A stretch of 64,000 nucleotides of DNA. Origin: Lewinellaceae bacterium (GTDB lineage Bacteria > Bacteroidota > Bacteroidia > Chitinophagales > Saprospiraceae). The notes below the pieces were generated by a model. That model saw only the letters and a list, made by a program, of their open reading frames with translations, did not search any database and was not told where the DNA came from. Numbering within the stretch: the stretch's first letter is position 1; each line of letters starts with the position of its first letter. The translations under genes and the position numbers were made by a program. The DNA lies in NCBI GenBank assembly GCA_020636255.1, contig JACJYE010000015.1, forward strand, positions 62,001 to 126,000, written 5' to 3'. Shown piece by piece: positions 42,246 to 51,245 of the stretch.

Positions 42246-43223
42246 ATGAACGCGCAAGTGGAGCCGATCCTTCAGGAGAACCCCAACCGTTTTGTCCTCT
42301 TCCCCATTGTACACAGCGACATCTGGTCTTTTTATAAAAAGGCGGAGGCCAGTTTCTGGACCGCAGAAGAAATAGACCTCTCCAGCGACCTGTCCGACTG
42401 GAGCGACAAGCTCAACGATGACGAGCGTCATTTCATCAAACACGTACTGGCCTTTTTTGCCGCCAGCGACGGTATCGTCAATGAAAACCTGGCCGAAAAC
42501 TTCGTCAGCGAAGTCCAGTATACCGAAGCCAAGTTCTTCTACGGCTTCCAGATCATGATGGAGAATATCCACTCCGAAACGTATTCCCTGCTGATCGACA
42601 CCTATATAAAGGATGCCAGGGAAAAAGACTACCTCTTCAACGCCATCGAGCACCTGGATTGCGTGAAGAAAAAGGCCAACTGGGCCCTGCGCTGGATAGA
42701 TAACGGCAGCTTCCAGGAGCGGCTGATCGCTTTTGCCGCTGTGGAAGGTATCTTCTTCTCCGGCTCTTTCTGCTCCATTTTCTGGCTGAAAAAACGGGGC
42801 CTGATGCCGGGCCTGTCCTTCTCCAACGAACTCATCTCCCGCGATGAAGGCATGCACTGCGACTTCGCCTGCCTGCTGTACAACAACCACGTGCAGAACA
42901 AGCTCAAACCCGAGACCGTCCGCGATATCATCACCGACGCCGTAAACATAGAAAAGGAGTTCGTGTCGGATGCACTGCCGGTAGCCCTCATCGGCATGAA
43001 CGCCCAGCTCATGTGCCAGTACATCGAATTCGTGGCCGACCGCCTGCTGGCCGCCCTGAACCTGCCGAAAGTGTATAATGTGGAAAACCCCTTCCCCTGG
43101 ATGGACCTCATCTCGCTGCAGGGCAAAACCAATTTCTTCGAAAAACGCGTGGGCGACTACCAGAAATCCGGCGTCATGTCGGGCCGCGAAAAACAGGTCT
43201 TTACCCTGGACGAGGACTTTTAG
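42246..43223 (+). CDS. nrdB: Class Ia ribonucleotide reductase, beta (radical) subunit
   Basis: A 325-residue R2 protein of the eukaryotic-like type: DDERHFIKHVLAFFAASDGIV, FYGFQIMMENIHSETYSLLID with iron ligands Glu106 and His109 and the radical Tyr113, later AVEGIFFSGSFCSIFWLKKRG and the second-half ligands in SRDEGMHCDFA. The C-terminal end (KQVFTLDEDF) is the peptide that docks on the alpha subunit. It holds the diferric tyrosyl radical needed for nucleotide reduction. It precedes nrdA by 57 bp in one operon, behind DnaA boxes. Confidence 0.96.
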   Translation: MNAQVEPILQENPNRFVLFPIVHSDIWSFYKKAEASFWTAEEIDLSSDLSDWSDKLNDDERHFIKHVLAFFAASDGIVNENLAENFVSEVQYTEAKFFYGFQIMMENIHSETYSLLIDTYIKDAREKDYLFNAIEHLDCVKKKANWALRWIDNGSFQERLIAFAAVEGIFFSGSFCSIFWLKKRGLMPGLSFSNELISRDEGMHCDFACLLYNNHVQNKLKPETVRDIITDAVNIEKEFVSDALPVALIGMNAQLMCQYIEFVADRLLAALNLPKVYNVENPFPWMDLISLQGKTNFFEKRVGDYQKSGVMSGREKQVFTLDEDF

Positions 43224-43280
43224 GCTGTTGCCCCTTGGCTGCTTTATTTAATAATACATAACCCGAAATAAACCCAAGCC

Positions 43281-45668
43281 ATGCAAGTAGTAAAACGAAG
43301 CGGAAAGCTGGAAGATGTCAGCTTTGACAAAATTACCGCGCGGATCAAAAAACTCTGCTACGACCTCGATACGAGGTACGTCAATTATATCGAGATATCG
43401 ATGAAGGTCGTCCAGGGCCTGTACGATGGCGTTACGACCACGGAACTGGACAACCTCGCTGCCGAGACCGCAGCCACCATGGCCGCCGACCATCCGGACT
43501 ACGCCATCCTCGCCGCACGGATCGCCGTATCCAACCTCCATAAGAACACCAAGAAGTCTTTCTCCCGCACGGTGAAGGACCTCTACCAATACATCGACCC
43601 CAAGACCGGCGAACCCGCCGGCCTGATCGGGGACGACACCTACGAGATCATCTGGAAACATCGCGATGTGCTCGACTCAGCCATCATCTATGACCGGGAT
43701 TACAGCTTCGATTATTTCGGGTTCAAGACCCTCGAACGTTCCTATCTCCTGCGCATGGACAATCAGGTCGTAGAACGGCCTCAGCACATGATCATGCGGG
43801 CCGCCCTGGGTATCCATGGCGAAGATATCGAAGCGGCGATCGAGACCTACCACCTGATCTCCGAGAAGTGGTTCATCCACGCTACGCCTACGCTGTTCAA
43901 CGCGGGAACGCCGAAGCCGCAGCTCTCTTCCTGCTTTTTGCTTTCCATGGCGTCCGATTCAGTGGAGGGCATCTTCGAAACACTTTCCCGTTGCGCCAAG
44001 ATCTCCCAGTCGGCAGGGGGCATAGGCCTGAGTATACACAACATCCGGGCGACGGGCAGTTACATCAAAGGGACCGGCGGGGTCTCCAACGGCATCGTGC
44101 CTATGCTGAAGGTGTTTAACGACACTGCCCGCTATATTGACCAGGGCGGCGGTAAGCGCAAAGGCGCCTTCGCCATCTACCTGGAGCCCTGGCACGCCGA
44201 CGTTCTTGACTTCCTGGAGCTGAAGAAAAACCACGGTAAAGAGGAACTGCGCGCCCGCGACCTCTTCTACGCCATGTGGATACCCGACCTGTTCATGGAA
44301 CGCGTCAAGGCAGATGCCGAATGGCCGCTCTTCTGCCCGAACGAAGCGCCGGGGCTGTTCGATTGTTACGGCGGCGAATTCGAGGCCCTGTTCCACCGCT
44401 ACGAACAGGAAGGCCGCGCCCGCAAGGTGGTGCGCGCACAGGAGCTCTGGTTCGCCATCCTGGAGTCGCAGATCGAGACCGGCACGCCTTATATCCTTTA
44501 TAAGGACGCCGCCAACCGCAAATCCAACCAGAAGAACCTGGGCACCATCCGCTCCAGCAACCTCTGTACGGAGATCATCGAGTATACGGCGCCCGACGAG
44601 GTGGCGGTATGTAACCTGGCCTCCATCGCGCTCAACAAATTCGTCAACGAAGAGACGCGCGAGTACGACTTCCAGAAACTGTTTGAGATCACGCGTGTGG
44701 TTACGCGCAATCTGAATAAGGTAATTGACATAAACTACTACCCGATACAGGAGGCGCGCAATTCGAACATGCGCCACCGGCCTATCGGGATCGGCGTGCA
44801 GGGGCTGGCCGACGCTTTCATCCTCATGCGCCATCCCTTTGACAGCCCGGAAGCGCGCCGCCTCAACCGCGAGATCTTCGAAACGATCTACTTCGCCGCT
44901 CTGACGGAATCCAACGCACTGGCCCGTAAAGACGGCGCCTACGAGACCTTCAACGGCTCGCCCGCCAGCCAGGGCGAACTGCAGTTCGATATGTGGGGCG
45001 TACTGCCCGGCAAGCGCTGGGATTGGGCAGGCTTGAAAAAGGATATCAAAAAGCACGGCCTGCGCAACAGCCTGCTGGTAGCTCCTATGCCTACGGCCTC
45101 CACCTCGCAGATCCTGGGCAATAACGAATGCTTCGAACCCTATACGTCGAACATCTACAGCCGCCGCACCCTCTCCGGTGAGTTTATCGTGGTCAACAAG
45201 CACCTGCTGCGCGACCTGATCGGCCTGGGACTGTGGAGCGAAGACATGAAACACCGCCTCATGGCCGCCAACGGTTCCGTTCAGGCCATCGACGAGATCC
45301 CCGACGAGCTCAAAGAGCTGTACAAGACCGTCTGGGAGATCAGCCAGAAAGCGGTGATCGATATGGCCGCCGACCGCGGCGCGTTTATCTGCCAGAGCCA
45401 GAGCATGAACCTGTTCCTGCAGGACCCCAACTTCGGCAAGCTGTCGTCTATGCACTTTTACGCCTGGCAAAGCGGCCTGAAGACAGGTATGTACTACCTG
45501 CGCAGCAAAGCTGCCACCGACCCGATCAAATTTACGGTCAAACAGGTGGCGCAGCAAATAGTGGCCGCAGAAAGCAGCGCCGCAATACAGGAAGCACAGG
45601 ATATGGAAAGCATGGAAGGCAAAGTGTGCAACCTGGACGACCCGGACTGCCTGATGTGCGGCTCTTAA
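43281..45668 (+). CDS. nrdA: Ribonucleotide reductase, alpha (catalytic) subunit
   Basis: A 795-residue R1. The N-terminal ATP-cone (about 1-95, QVVKRSGKLEDVSFDKITARIKKL) allows allosteric shut-off by dATP. Active-site landmarks are SSCFLLSMASDS, SSNLCTEIIEY (catalytic Cys with Asn and Glu), EVAVCNLASIALNKF, and PMPTASTSQILGNNECFEPY. The C-terminal tail ends DPDCLMCGS with the shuttle Cys pair. It reduces ribonucleoside diphosphates with NrdB. Complete. Confidence 0.97.
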   Translation: MQVVKRSGKLEDVSFDKITARIKKLCYDLDTRYVNYIEISMKVVQGLYDGVTTTELDNLAAETAATMAADHPDYAILAARIAVSNLHKNTKKSFSRTVKDLYQYIDPKTGEPAGLIGDDTYEIIWKHRDVLDSAIIYDRDYSFDYFGFKTLERSYLLRMDNQVVERPQHMIMRAALGIHGEDIEAAIETYHLISEKWFIHATPTLFNAGTPKPQLSSCFLLSMASDSVEGIFETLSRCAKISQSAGGIGLSIHNIRATGSYIKGTGGVSNGIVPMLKVFNDTARYIDQGGGKRKGAFAIYLEPWHADVLDFLELKKNHGKEELRARDLFYAMWIPDLFMERVKADAEWPLFCPNEAPGLFDCYGGEFEALFHRYEQEGRARKVVRAQELWFAILESQIETGTPYILYKDAANRKSNQKNLGTIRSSNLCTEIIEYTAPDEVAVCNLASIALNKFVNEETREYDFQKLFEITRVVTRNLNKVIDINYYPIQEARNSNMRHRPIGIGVQGLADAFILMRHPFDSPEARRLNREIFETIYFAALTESNALARKDGAYETFNGSPASQGELQFDMWGVLPGKRWDWAGLKKDIKKHGLRNSLLVAPMPTASTSQILGNNECFEPYTSNIYSRRTLSGEFIVVNKHLLRDLIGLGLWSEDMKHRLMAANGSVQAIDEIPDELKELYKTVWEISQKAVIDMAADRGAFICQSQSMNLFLQDPNFGKLSSMHFYAWQSGLKTGMYYLRSKAATDPIKFTVKQVAQQIVAAESSAAIQEAQDMESMEGKVCNLDDPDCLMCGS

Positions 45669-45727
45669 TTCGGCTTTTCTCTCTCTCCACGCAGGCTACA
45701 CCTGCGATATTTAACTTGCTGATGCTT

Positions 45728-45763
45728 ATGGTGGGAAACTGCGGTTTCCCACCATTTTTTTTT
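45728..45763 (+). terminator. Rho-independent terminator after nrdA
   Basis: A 12-bp perfect stem (ATGGTGGGAAAC, loop TGCG, GTTTCCCACCAT) runs into a tract of nine Ts. Confidence 0.93.
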
Positions 45764-46049
45764 CAGTTGTCCGTTACCTGGCCCCCAAAAACGAATTTTA
45801 TCATATTCTTTTTTTGAGTATCGGTTCAAGAGGCTTATCTTAGTTGGCTCATAGAGCTTGTTAGGAAGGTATTATCCAGGAAAAGCACCTCCCCATCCTC
45901 GTCAGTCCAACACTTGAGCACCCTGCGATATGCCTTTCACGGCATAGGCAAAGGTTTCCAATAAAGGCATATACCCCCCCCTGGTTATTGACAAGTAACA
46001 ATTGTTGGCAAGGCCATGCTATTGAGCTAACTACATAAACATCAGCTAG
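45764..46049. other. Intergenic region before the DUF6089/TSP3 gene
   Basis: No gene is seen. A half copy of the AGAGCTTGT palindrome family (AGAGCTTGTTAGGAAGG) lies at 45853-45869. The last 100 bp should contain the promoter of the next gene, but no clear consensus was found. Confidence 0.45.
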
Positions 46050-47288
46050 ATGAGGCTACACATGCTGTGCTTAGGGCTTTTGATGCTTCCCATGGTGTCG
46101 CCGGCGCAAGCCCGGTGGGAAGGGGGCTTTGCTATAGGAGGGGCGGGCTACCAGGGCGAACTGGCCCCCAACTGGTACCCCGATCTTCTCGAACCCGGCG
46201 CCAACTACGGCTTTTTGATCCGCCGGCACCTCTCCCGGCAACTGGCCCTGCGCCTGAATTTTGGCTACGCCGAAATTTACGGCGACGATAACAACCTGGC
46301 AGGTAAAGACTTCGAAACCCGCAACTTCCGCTTTCGCAGCCAGCTGGGCAACGCCGCCCTGTCGCTGGAATGGGAACCTTTGGGCCGAAGGCGTTACCCG
46401 AACCGCTATCAGTTCAAGGCGCTGGCCTTTTCACCCTATATCTATTCCGGCGCCGGGATTTTATATACCGACGCCAGCCCCGATTTTACCGCTACCCGCA
46501 CGGATCAGTTCAGCCAGGCTATCCGGAAAGACGAGTCGGAGAACGCCCCCGGCGCTCACTTCTGTATCCCCTTTGGCCTGGGCCTCAAGCTCGACCTCAG
46601 CCAGCGCGCCTTGTTTGGCTTCGAGCTGGGCACGCTCACCGCTTTTACCGACTACCTCGATGGGATCAGCCATTCCGGCAACCCGGGCTCCAATGACTGG
46701 ATGCCTTATGCCCAGCTTACTTTTACCCTGCGCCTGACACCTAAAGATTCCGACCGCGACGGCATAGCCGATAAGGAAGATAGCTGCCCTTTGGTGAAAG
46801 GCAACTGGACAGCTATGGGTTGCCCCGATGAAGACGGCGACGGCGTAGAAGACCTCGAAGACGTGTGCCCGCTGGCTGCCGGCCCCCGGCAGCTCAACGG
46901 CTGCCCCGATACCGATGGCGACGGCGTGGCCGACCGCGAGGACCGCTGCCCCAACCTGAAAGGCGTACTGGCCACCATGGGCTGCCCGGATTATGACAAC
47001 GACGAGCTGGCCGACCACGAAGATGAGTGCCCCTTCCTGCCCGGCCCCAAAGGAAGGCTCGGATGCCCCGTACTGGATACGGATGGCGACGGCGACCTCT
47101 CCGACGAAGCTGAAATTTGTTTGATGAGCCCAGTAGAGCTCGATCTGCAACTGACGGAAAAGCACACGCAGGAAATGTCTGCGCTGGTCAAAGCCCTCCG
47201 CCCTCCGGCGCGCATACAGTCGCTGGTGGAAGAGGATAGCGGGCCCAAAGAGAAAACGGCCATAGCTATCAGAGCAGGCATTTTTTAG
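46050..47288 (+). CDS. DUF6089 outer-membrane domain fused to thrombospondin-3 repeats
   Basis: A 412-residue exported protein (signal MRLHMLCLGLLMLPMVSPAQA). Residues about 20-230 match the DUF6089 barrel encoded at 16526-17194 (AIGGAGYQGELAPNWY, FGFELGTLTAFTDYLDGISHSGNPGSNDW). Residues about 232-355 hold calcium-binding thrombospondin-3 repeats (DSDRDGIADKEDSCP, DEDGDGVEDLEDVCP, DTDGDGVADREDRCP). Proteins of this build usually end in an OmpA peptidoglycan-binding domain; here only about 60 unstructured residues follow, so the OmpA part is missing. It ends seven bases before the convergent GH20 gene. Confidence 0.88.
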   Translation: MRLHMLCLGLLMLPMVSPAQARWEGGFAIGGAGYQGELAPNWYPDLLEPGANYGFLIRRHLSRQLALRLNFGYAEIYGDDNNLAGKDFETRNFRFRSQLGNAALSLEWEPLGRRRYPNRYQFKALAFSPYIYSGAGILYTDASPDFTATRTDQFSQAIRKDESENAPGAHFCIPFGLGLKLDLSQRALFGFELGTLTAFTDYLDGISHSGNPGSNDWMPYAQLTFTLRLTPKDSDRDGIADKEDSCPLVKGNWTAMGCPDEDGDGVEDLEDVCPLAAGPRQLNGCPDTDGDGVADREDRCPNLKGVLATMGCPDYDNDELADHEDECPFLPGPKGRLGCPVLDTDGDGDLSDEAEICLMSPVELDLQLTEKHTQEMSALVKALRPPARIQSLVEEDSGPKEKTAIAIRAGIF

Positions 47289-47295
47289 AGCATAG

Positions 47296-49638
47296 CTACC
47301 GAACAATAAGCTCGCCAACGAACAGCCAGGCCGGGTGCCCGGCCCCGGGAACGCCGTCAGGGATGATACCATAAGGCTGCGCCGTTATGCGGATATAACG
47401 GGCGCGGGCGCCGGCCGTCGTAAAGGCCCTGATCTGTGTGCGTTCGCCCGCACCGGAGCTGATGGTTTCCTGCGCATTTTCAACCTGCCGGAAATGTTCG
47501 CCATCATCAGAAAAGCTCAGGCTTACGGCCGAAGGAGGGTGGATCCATACGCCGGGGTCGTTGAAAAAATGCAGGCTTACAGACCTGAGTTGCTGGCTTT
47601 CGCCAAGGTCGACGGTGGCTTCCATGGGCTGTTCCTGCCAGGCGAGCCATTCACCGTCCTTGAAGCGGGTTTCGCTGGCGGGCAGGCCGTTTACCAGCAC
47701 CGATGCGGGCAGGTGGCGGTAATCGGAATGCGGCGGGTAGGCCAGGCTGATCGCTTTGCCTACAGCCCGGTGGGCCACCACCTCCTGCCGCAACACAGGG
47801 CTGGCCCGCTCGCCATCGTCGAAGGTAGCGGCCAACAGGGTGCCGTCGGCATTCAGGCTTATCGGCCCCGAATAGGTTGACGACTGCGCGTTCGGCGCTG
47901 CCCCGTCAAGCGTATAATGGATGGCCGCGCCTTCTTTCAGGGTGCTCAGGCTTATCTGCACCCCTCCGCCCTCGGCCGGCGCCGTAGCGATGCGGACGCC
48001 GAAAGCCTCATTGCTATATTGGACGCCCATCTCGTCGAGATGCCGGCTGTAGTGCGACAGGCGGTGGACGAAATCTTCGTAATCCCTGCCCGCTTTGGGG
48101 CTCCAGGCCACCTCCGCCAGGGCAATAGCGCGGGGATAGGCCATGTATTCCGCTTTCGGCCCATCGGGTATGTACTCCGTCCAGAGGTTGCCCTGCACAC
48201 CGAGGATGTGTCTGGCCTCTTCGGGCGACAGCTCTTCCGGGATGGGCTCGTAACCGTATACCTGGCTGAGGGGTAAGTACCCCCCGATGGCCAGCGGCTC
48301 ATCTTCGCTCATCGATTGGTAATAATCTAAATAGCAGTAGGAAGTAGGCGTCATAATGACATCATGCCCCTGCCTGGCGGCTGCGATACCGCCTTCTGTG
48401 CCGCGCCACGACATAACAGTGGCATTGGGAGCTAGCCCGCCTTCCAGGATCTCATCCCAACCGATGATATCGCGCCCCTGGGCGTTGAGGTAGCTTTCCA
48501 TACGGCCGATGAAGTAACTCTGCAGTTCGTGTTCGTTTTTTAACCCTTCTTCCTGCATGCGCCGCTGGCAGTCCGGGCAGTTCTTCCAGCGCACCTTGGG
48601 GCATTCGTCGCCGCCGATGTGGATGTCATGGCTGGGAAACAGCGCGATGACTTCCGCGAGTACGTTTTCAAGGAAATGGAAAGTTGTGTCCTTGGTGCAG
48701 TAGACGTCTTCGAAAACGCCCCAGTGGGTGGCGGCTTCATAAGGCCCCCTTGTGCAGCCGAGTTCAGGGTATGCGGAAAGCGCGGCCAGAGAATGGCCCG
48801 GCATTTCTATCTCGGGGATAATGGTCACGAAGCGGCTGCGGGCGTAAGCAACGATGTCCTTTACCTCCTCCTGGGTATAATAACCGCCATACCGCTGCCC
48901 GTCGTACCGGCGTGGCTGGCTGCTGTAATGGCCAACCAGCGTTTCCTTGCGGTAGGCGGCGATCTCCTGCAGTTTGGGGTATCGTTTGATCTCGATCCGC
49001 CAGCCCTGGTCTTCGGTGAGGTGCCAGTGGAAGCGGTTCATCTTGTGTTTTGCCAGCAGGCCGATATAGCGTTTGACGAATTCGGGCGGGAAGAAATGGC
49101 GCCCCACGTCGAGGTGCATGCCCCGGTAGGCAAAGCGCGGCTCATCCGCGATCTCTACACAGGGGGCTGCCCAGCTTATTCCGCTTTGCGTGCTGCTTGC
49201 CTCGATCTCGGGAGGCAGCAGCTGGCGCAGGCTCTGTATGCCGTAGAAAGCCCCGGCGGGGCTGCCGGCGCGTATGGTGATCCCGTCGGGGCGAACGCTG
49301 AGCTGGTAGGCTTCCGGCTGGGTAATGGCGGGGTCCTCAACCAGGGCGATGGCCTTTGCGCCGGTAGCCTGCGGCCCTACCGGCCATTCGTAACCTGTGG
49401 CCGGCCGCAGCAGGGAGGCCAGGTATTGGGCTACCTGCTCCCATTCCGGGTTTTCGCCGGAGTAGGCAACCTGAAAATCTGCGTTAAGGGCGCATTGGCC
49501 CTGCCGGGGCTCCAGCTTTGCCGGCCGGGGCAGGATCGCATAGGTATTGGAGGCCTTCTCCTCCTGGGGCGTTTGGCAGCTCATATAGATATTGGCAATA
49601 AAGAACAGGGTTAAGAATGGCAGGTAAAGGTTTCGCAT
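47296..49638 (-). CDS. Beta-N-acetylhexosaminidase (GH20) lipoprotein
   Basis: The start is set at 49638 (MRNLYLPFLTLFFIANIYMSC, a lipoprotein signal); an ATG 14 codons upstream gives no better signal. The 780-residue enzyme has a GH20b domain (about 30-160), the catalytic barrel (about 165-510) with the Asp-Glu pair in DIHIGGDECPKVRW, RYGGYYTQEEVKDIVAYA and VQGNLWTEYIPDG, then a chitobiase-type C-terminal domain and a lectin-like beta-sandwich (about 640-780). It removes terminal GlcNAc/GalNAc from glycans. It is divergent from the glycosylasparaginase gene. Confidence 0.95.
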   Translation of the reverse strand: MRNLYLPFLTLFFIANIYMSCQTPQEEKASNTYAILPRPAKLEPRQGQCALNADFQVAYSGENPEWEQVAQYLASLLRPATGYEWPVGPQATGAKAIALVEDPAITQPEAYQLSVRPDGITIRAGSPAGAFYGIQSLRQLLPPEIEASSTQSGISWAAPCVEIADEPRFAYRGMHLDVGRHFFPPEFVKRYIGLLAKHKMNRFHWHLTEDQGWRIEIKRYPKLQEIAAYRKETLVGHYSSQPRRYDGQRYGGYYTQEEVKDIVAYARSRFVTIIPEIEMPGHSLAALSAYPELGCTRGPYEAATHWGVFEDVYCTKDTTFHFLENVLAEVIALFPSHDIHIGGDECPKVRWKNCPDCQRRMQEEGLKNEHELQSYFIGRMESYLNAQGRDIIGWDEILEGGLAPNATVMSWRGTEGGIAAARQGHDVIMTPTSYCYLDYYQSMSEDEPLAIGGYLPLSQVYGYEPIPEELSPEEARHILGVQGNLWTEYIPDGPKAEYMAYPRAIALAEVAWSPKAGRDYEDFVHRLSHYSRHLDEMGVQYSNEAFGVRIATAPAEGGGVQISLSTLKEGAAIHYTLDGAAPNAQSSTYSGPISLNADGTLLAATFDDGERASPVLRQEVVAHRAVGKAISLAYPPHSDYRHLPASVLVNGLPASETRFKDGEWLAWQEQPMEATVDLGESQQLRSVSLHFFNDPGVWIHPPSAVSLSFSDDGEHFRQVENAQETISSGAGERTQIRAFTTAGARARYIRITAQPYGIIPDGVPGAGHPAWLFVGELIVR

Positions 49639-49747
49639 GGCAGGAAATATTGGAAATTCAAACAGCTTCTTAAACCGCAAGTTTAGTTTTTTTCTTAAAA
49701 TTACACGTCACATGTTCAAAACAAACACGTAAACCCTATCTGAACGA

Positions 49748-50725
49748 ATGTCCAGTAGAAGAAAATTCCTTGCCCAGTCGGCGATTGGCACCCTTGGCAT
49801 CGCCTTTGGCAATTACGCCTGTGCAAACAAACCAGGACAGGAACCTATGGGCTCCTCAGAACCCGTCCCTACCGTCCTGTCTACCTGGAATAACCAGGCC
49901 GCCAATGAAGCGGCCTGGGCGGTGGCCGGCAAGGGTGGGCGGGCGCTGGATGCCGTCGAGCAGGGCGTACGCACCGTAGAGGCCGACCCCGAAGATATGT
50001 CGGTGGGTTATGGCGGACGCCCCGACCGCGACGGCCATGTCACGCTCGATGCCTGTATCATGGATGAAACAGGCAATTGCGGCTCCGTTTGCTTCCTGGA
50101 GCATATCAAACACCCTATTTCGGTGGCCCGCCTCGTCATGGAAAAGACGCCCCACGTCATCCTGGCGGGGGAAGGAGCCCTGCAGTTCGCTTTGGAAAAC
50201 GGTTTCCAGAAAGAAGACCTGCTGACCGAGAAAGCCCGCCAGGAATGGGAAGAATGGAAAAAAACTTCCGAATATAAACCCGTCATCAACATCGAAAGCC
50301 ACGATACCATCGGCATGCTCGCCCTCGACCAGCAGGGCAACATGGCCGGAGCCTGCACGACCAGCGGCCTGGCCTACAAGATCCGGGGCAGGGTAGGGGA
50401 CTCCCCCATCATCGGCGCCGGAATGTACGTGGATAACGAGGTGGGCGGCGCCGTAGCTACCGGGCTGGGCGAAGCCGTGCTCAAATCCCTGGGCACTTTC
50501 CTTATCGTGGAACTGATGCGGCAGGGGATGTCGCCACAGCAGGCCTGCGAAGAGGCCATCCGGCGCATCATCAGCAAACAGGAAGGCCATAAGGATTTCC
50601 AGGTGGGCTTCCTGGCCCTGAATAAAAAGGGGGAAGCAGGCGCCTACAGCATCCAGCCTGGTTTTTCTTATGCGCTCTACCAGCGCGATGAAAACAAAGT
50701 GCAGGAGGCTGCATCGGCCCTGTAA
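49748..50725 (+). CDS. Glycosylasparaginase (N4-(beta-N-acetylglucosaminyl)-L-asparaginase)
   Basis: A 325-residue Ntn hydrolase with a Tat-type export signal (SSRRKFLAQSAIGTLGIAF). The precursor is expected to cleave itself before the nucleophile Thr187 in ESHDTIGMLALDQQGN; ACTTSGLAYKIRGRVGDSPIIGAG and NEVGGAVATGLGE complete the substrate pocket. It hydrolyses the GlcNAc-Asn bond of N-glycosylated peptides. Together with the divergent GH20 hexosaminidase it fits a pathway that strips N-glycans from host or prey glycoproteins. Confidence 0.94.
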   Translation: MSSRRKFLAQSAIGTLGIAFGNYACANKPGQEPMGSSEPVPTVLSTWNNQAANEAAWAVAGKGGRALDAVEQGVRTVEADPEDMSVGYGGRPDRDGHVTLDACIMDETGNCGSVCFLEHIKHPISVARLVMEKTPHVILAGEGALQFALENGFQKEDLLTEKARQEWEEWKKTSEYKPVINIESHDTIGMLALDQQGNMAGACTTSGLAYKIRGRVGDSPIIGAGMYVDNEVGGAVATGLGEAVLKSLGTFLIVELMRQGMSPQQACEEAIRRIISKQEGHKDFQVGFLALNKKGEAGAYSIQPGFSYALYQRDENKVQEAASAL

Positions 50726-50974
50726 CGGGAACCCCGGACTGAAACCAACGGCTTCCCGGAAATTTAACATTTTTCGCCACGCAGTGCACCGGCGCTGCCC
50801 ACCTTAAAACCATGAGGCAATAAGTTGATGGAATTGTTAGGCTTATGAATGGCCGTAATTTATAATAGTAAAAAGCATGTAAGGCCTTGTAGGCACGCTC
50901 TTAACGGCTGCTGAAATTTTCTCATAGATAAAATACCTTAATCTAAACGCAAAAACATAACTTTGGCATCGCTT

Positions 50975-51006
50975 AGAGCTTGTTTGGAGGCCTTCAAACA
51001 AGCTCT
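50975..51006. repeat. Near-perfect palindrome of the AGAGCTTGT family, copy 2
   Basis: AGAGCTTGTTTG-GAGGCCTT-CAAACAAGCTCT: 12-bp perfect arms around a nearly symmetric centre, followed by TAAT. A degenerate relative lies at 39053-39088 and a half copy near 45853. A TAACTTTG promoter-like element lies 10 bp before. Confidence 0.8.
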
Positions 51007-51216
51007 TAATGGCCATGCACTATTATTGCGGGCTACCCCGGTAACCAAAGCTTTGAGAGGTACACCTTCTCTGAAAGGAGCAGCGCCGGGTTCCGGCGCG
51101 CTTCTCCACTATGACATCACTTCGGGTCGTGTGTATCGCGTAACAAATCATAAATTTTATAATAGATTTAATTTCTATTAAAGTGCAGAATAGTACTACC
51201 GGAAATTAAAATTTAC

Positions 51217-51224
51217 TATTTTTG
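51217..51224 (+). promoter_or_regulatory. PorP/SprF promoter -7 element
   Basis: TATTTTTG ends 21 bp before the ATG at 51246. No good -33 TTG is seen. Confidence 0.5.
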
Positions 51225-51245
51225 CCCATCTCAAAAACTTATCCC

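Larger units (their letters stand above)
50726..51245. other. Intergenic region before the PorP/SprF gene
   Basis: 520 bp without a convincing gene. It contains a TAACTTTG element (50958-50965), the palindromic element at 50975-51006, and a promoter -7 element before PorP/SprF. Confidence 0.5.

Noticed and set aside
43959..45557. Long open frames opposite nrdA, the RND pump, the giant gene and others (up to 532 codons)
   Set aside because: They mirror strongly supported genes on the other strand and arise from GC-rich third positions; none has a family motif.
50963..51181. 72-residue open frame before PorP/SprF
   Set aside because: It overlaps the palindrome and promoter region and has no plausible domain or signal.
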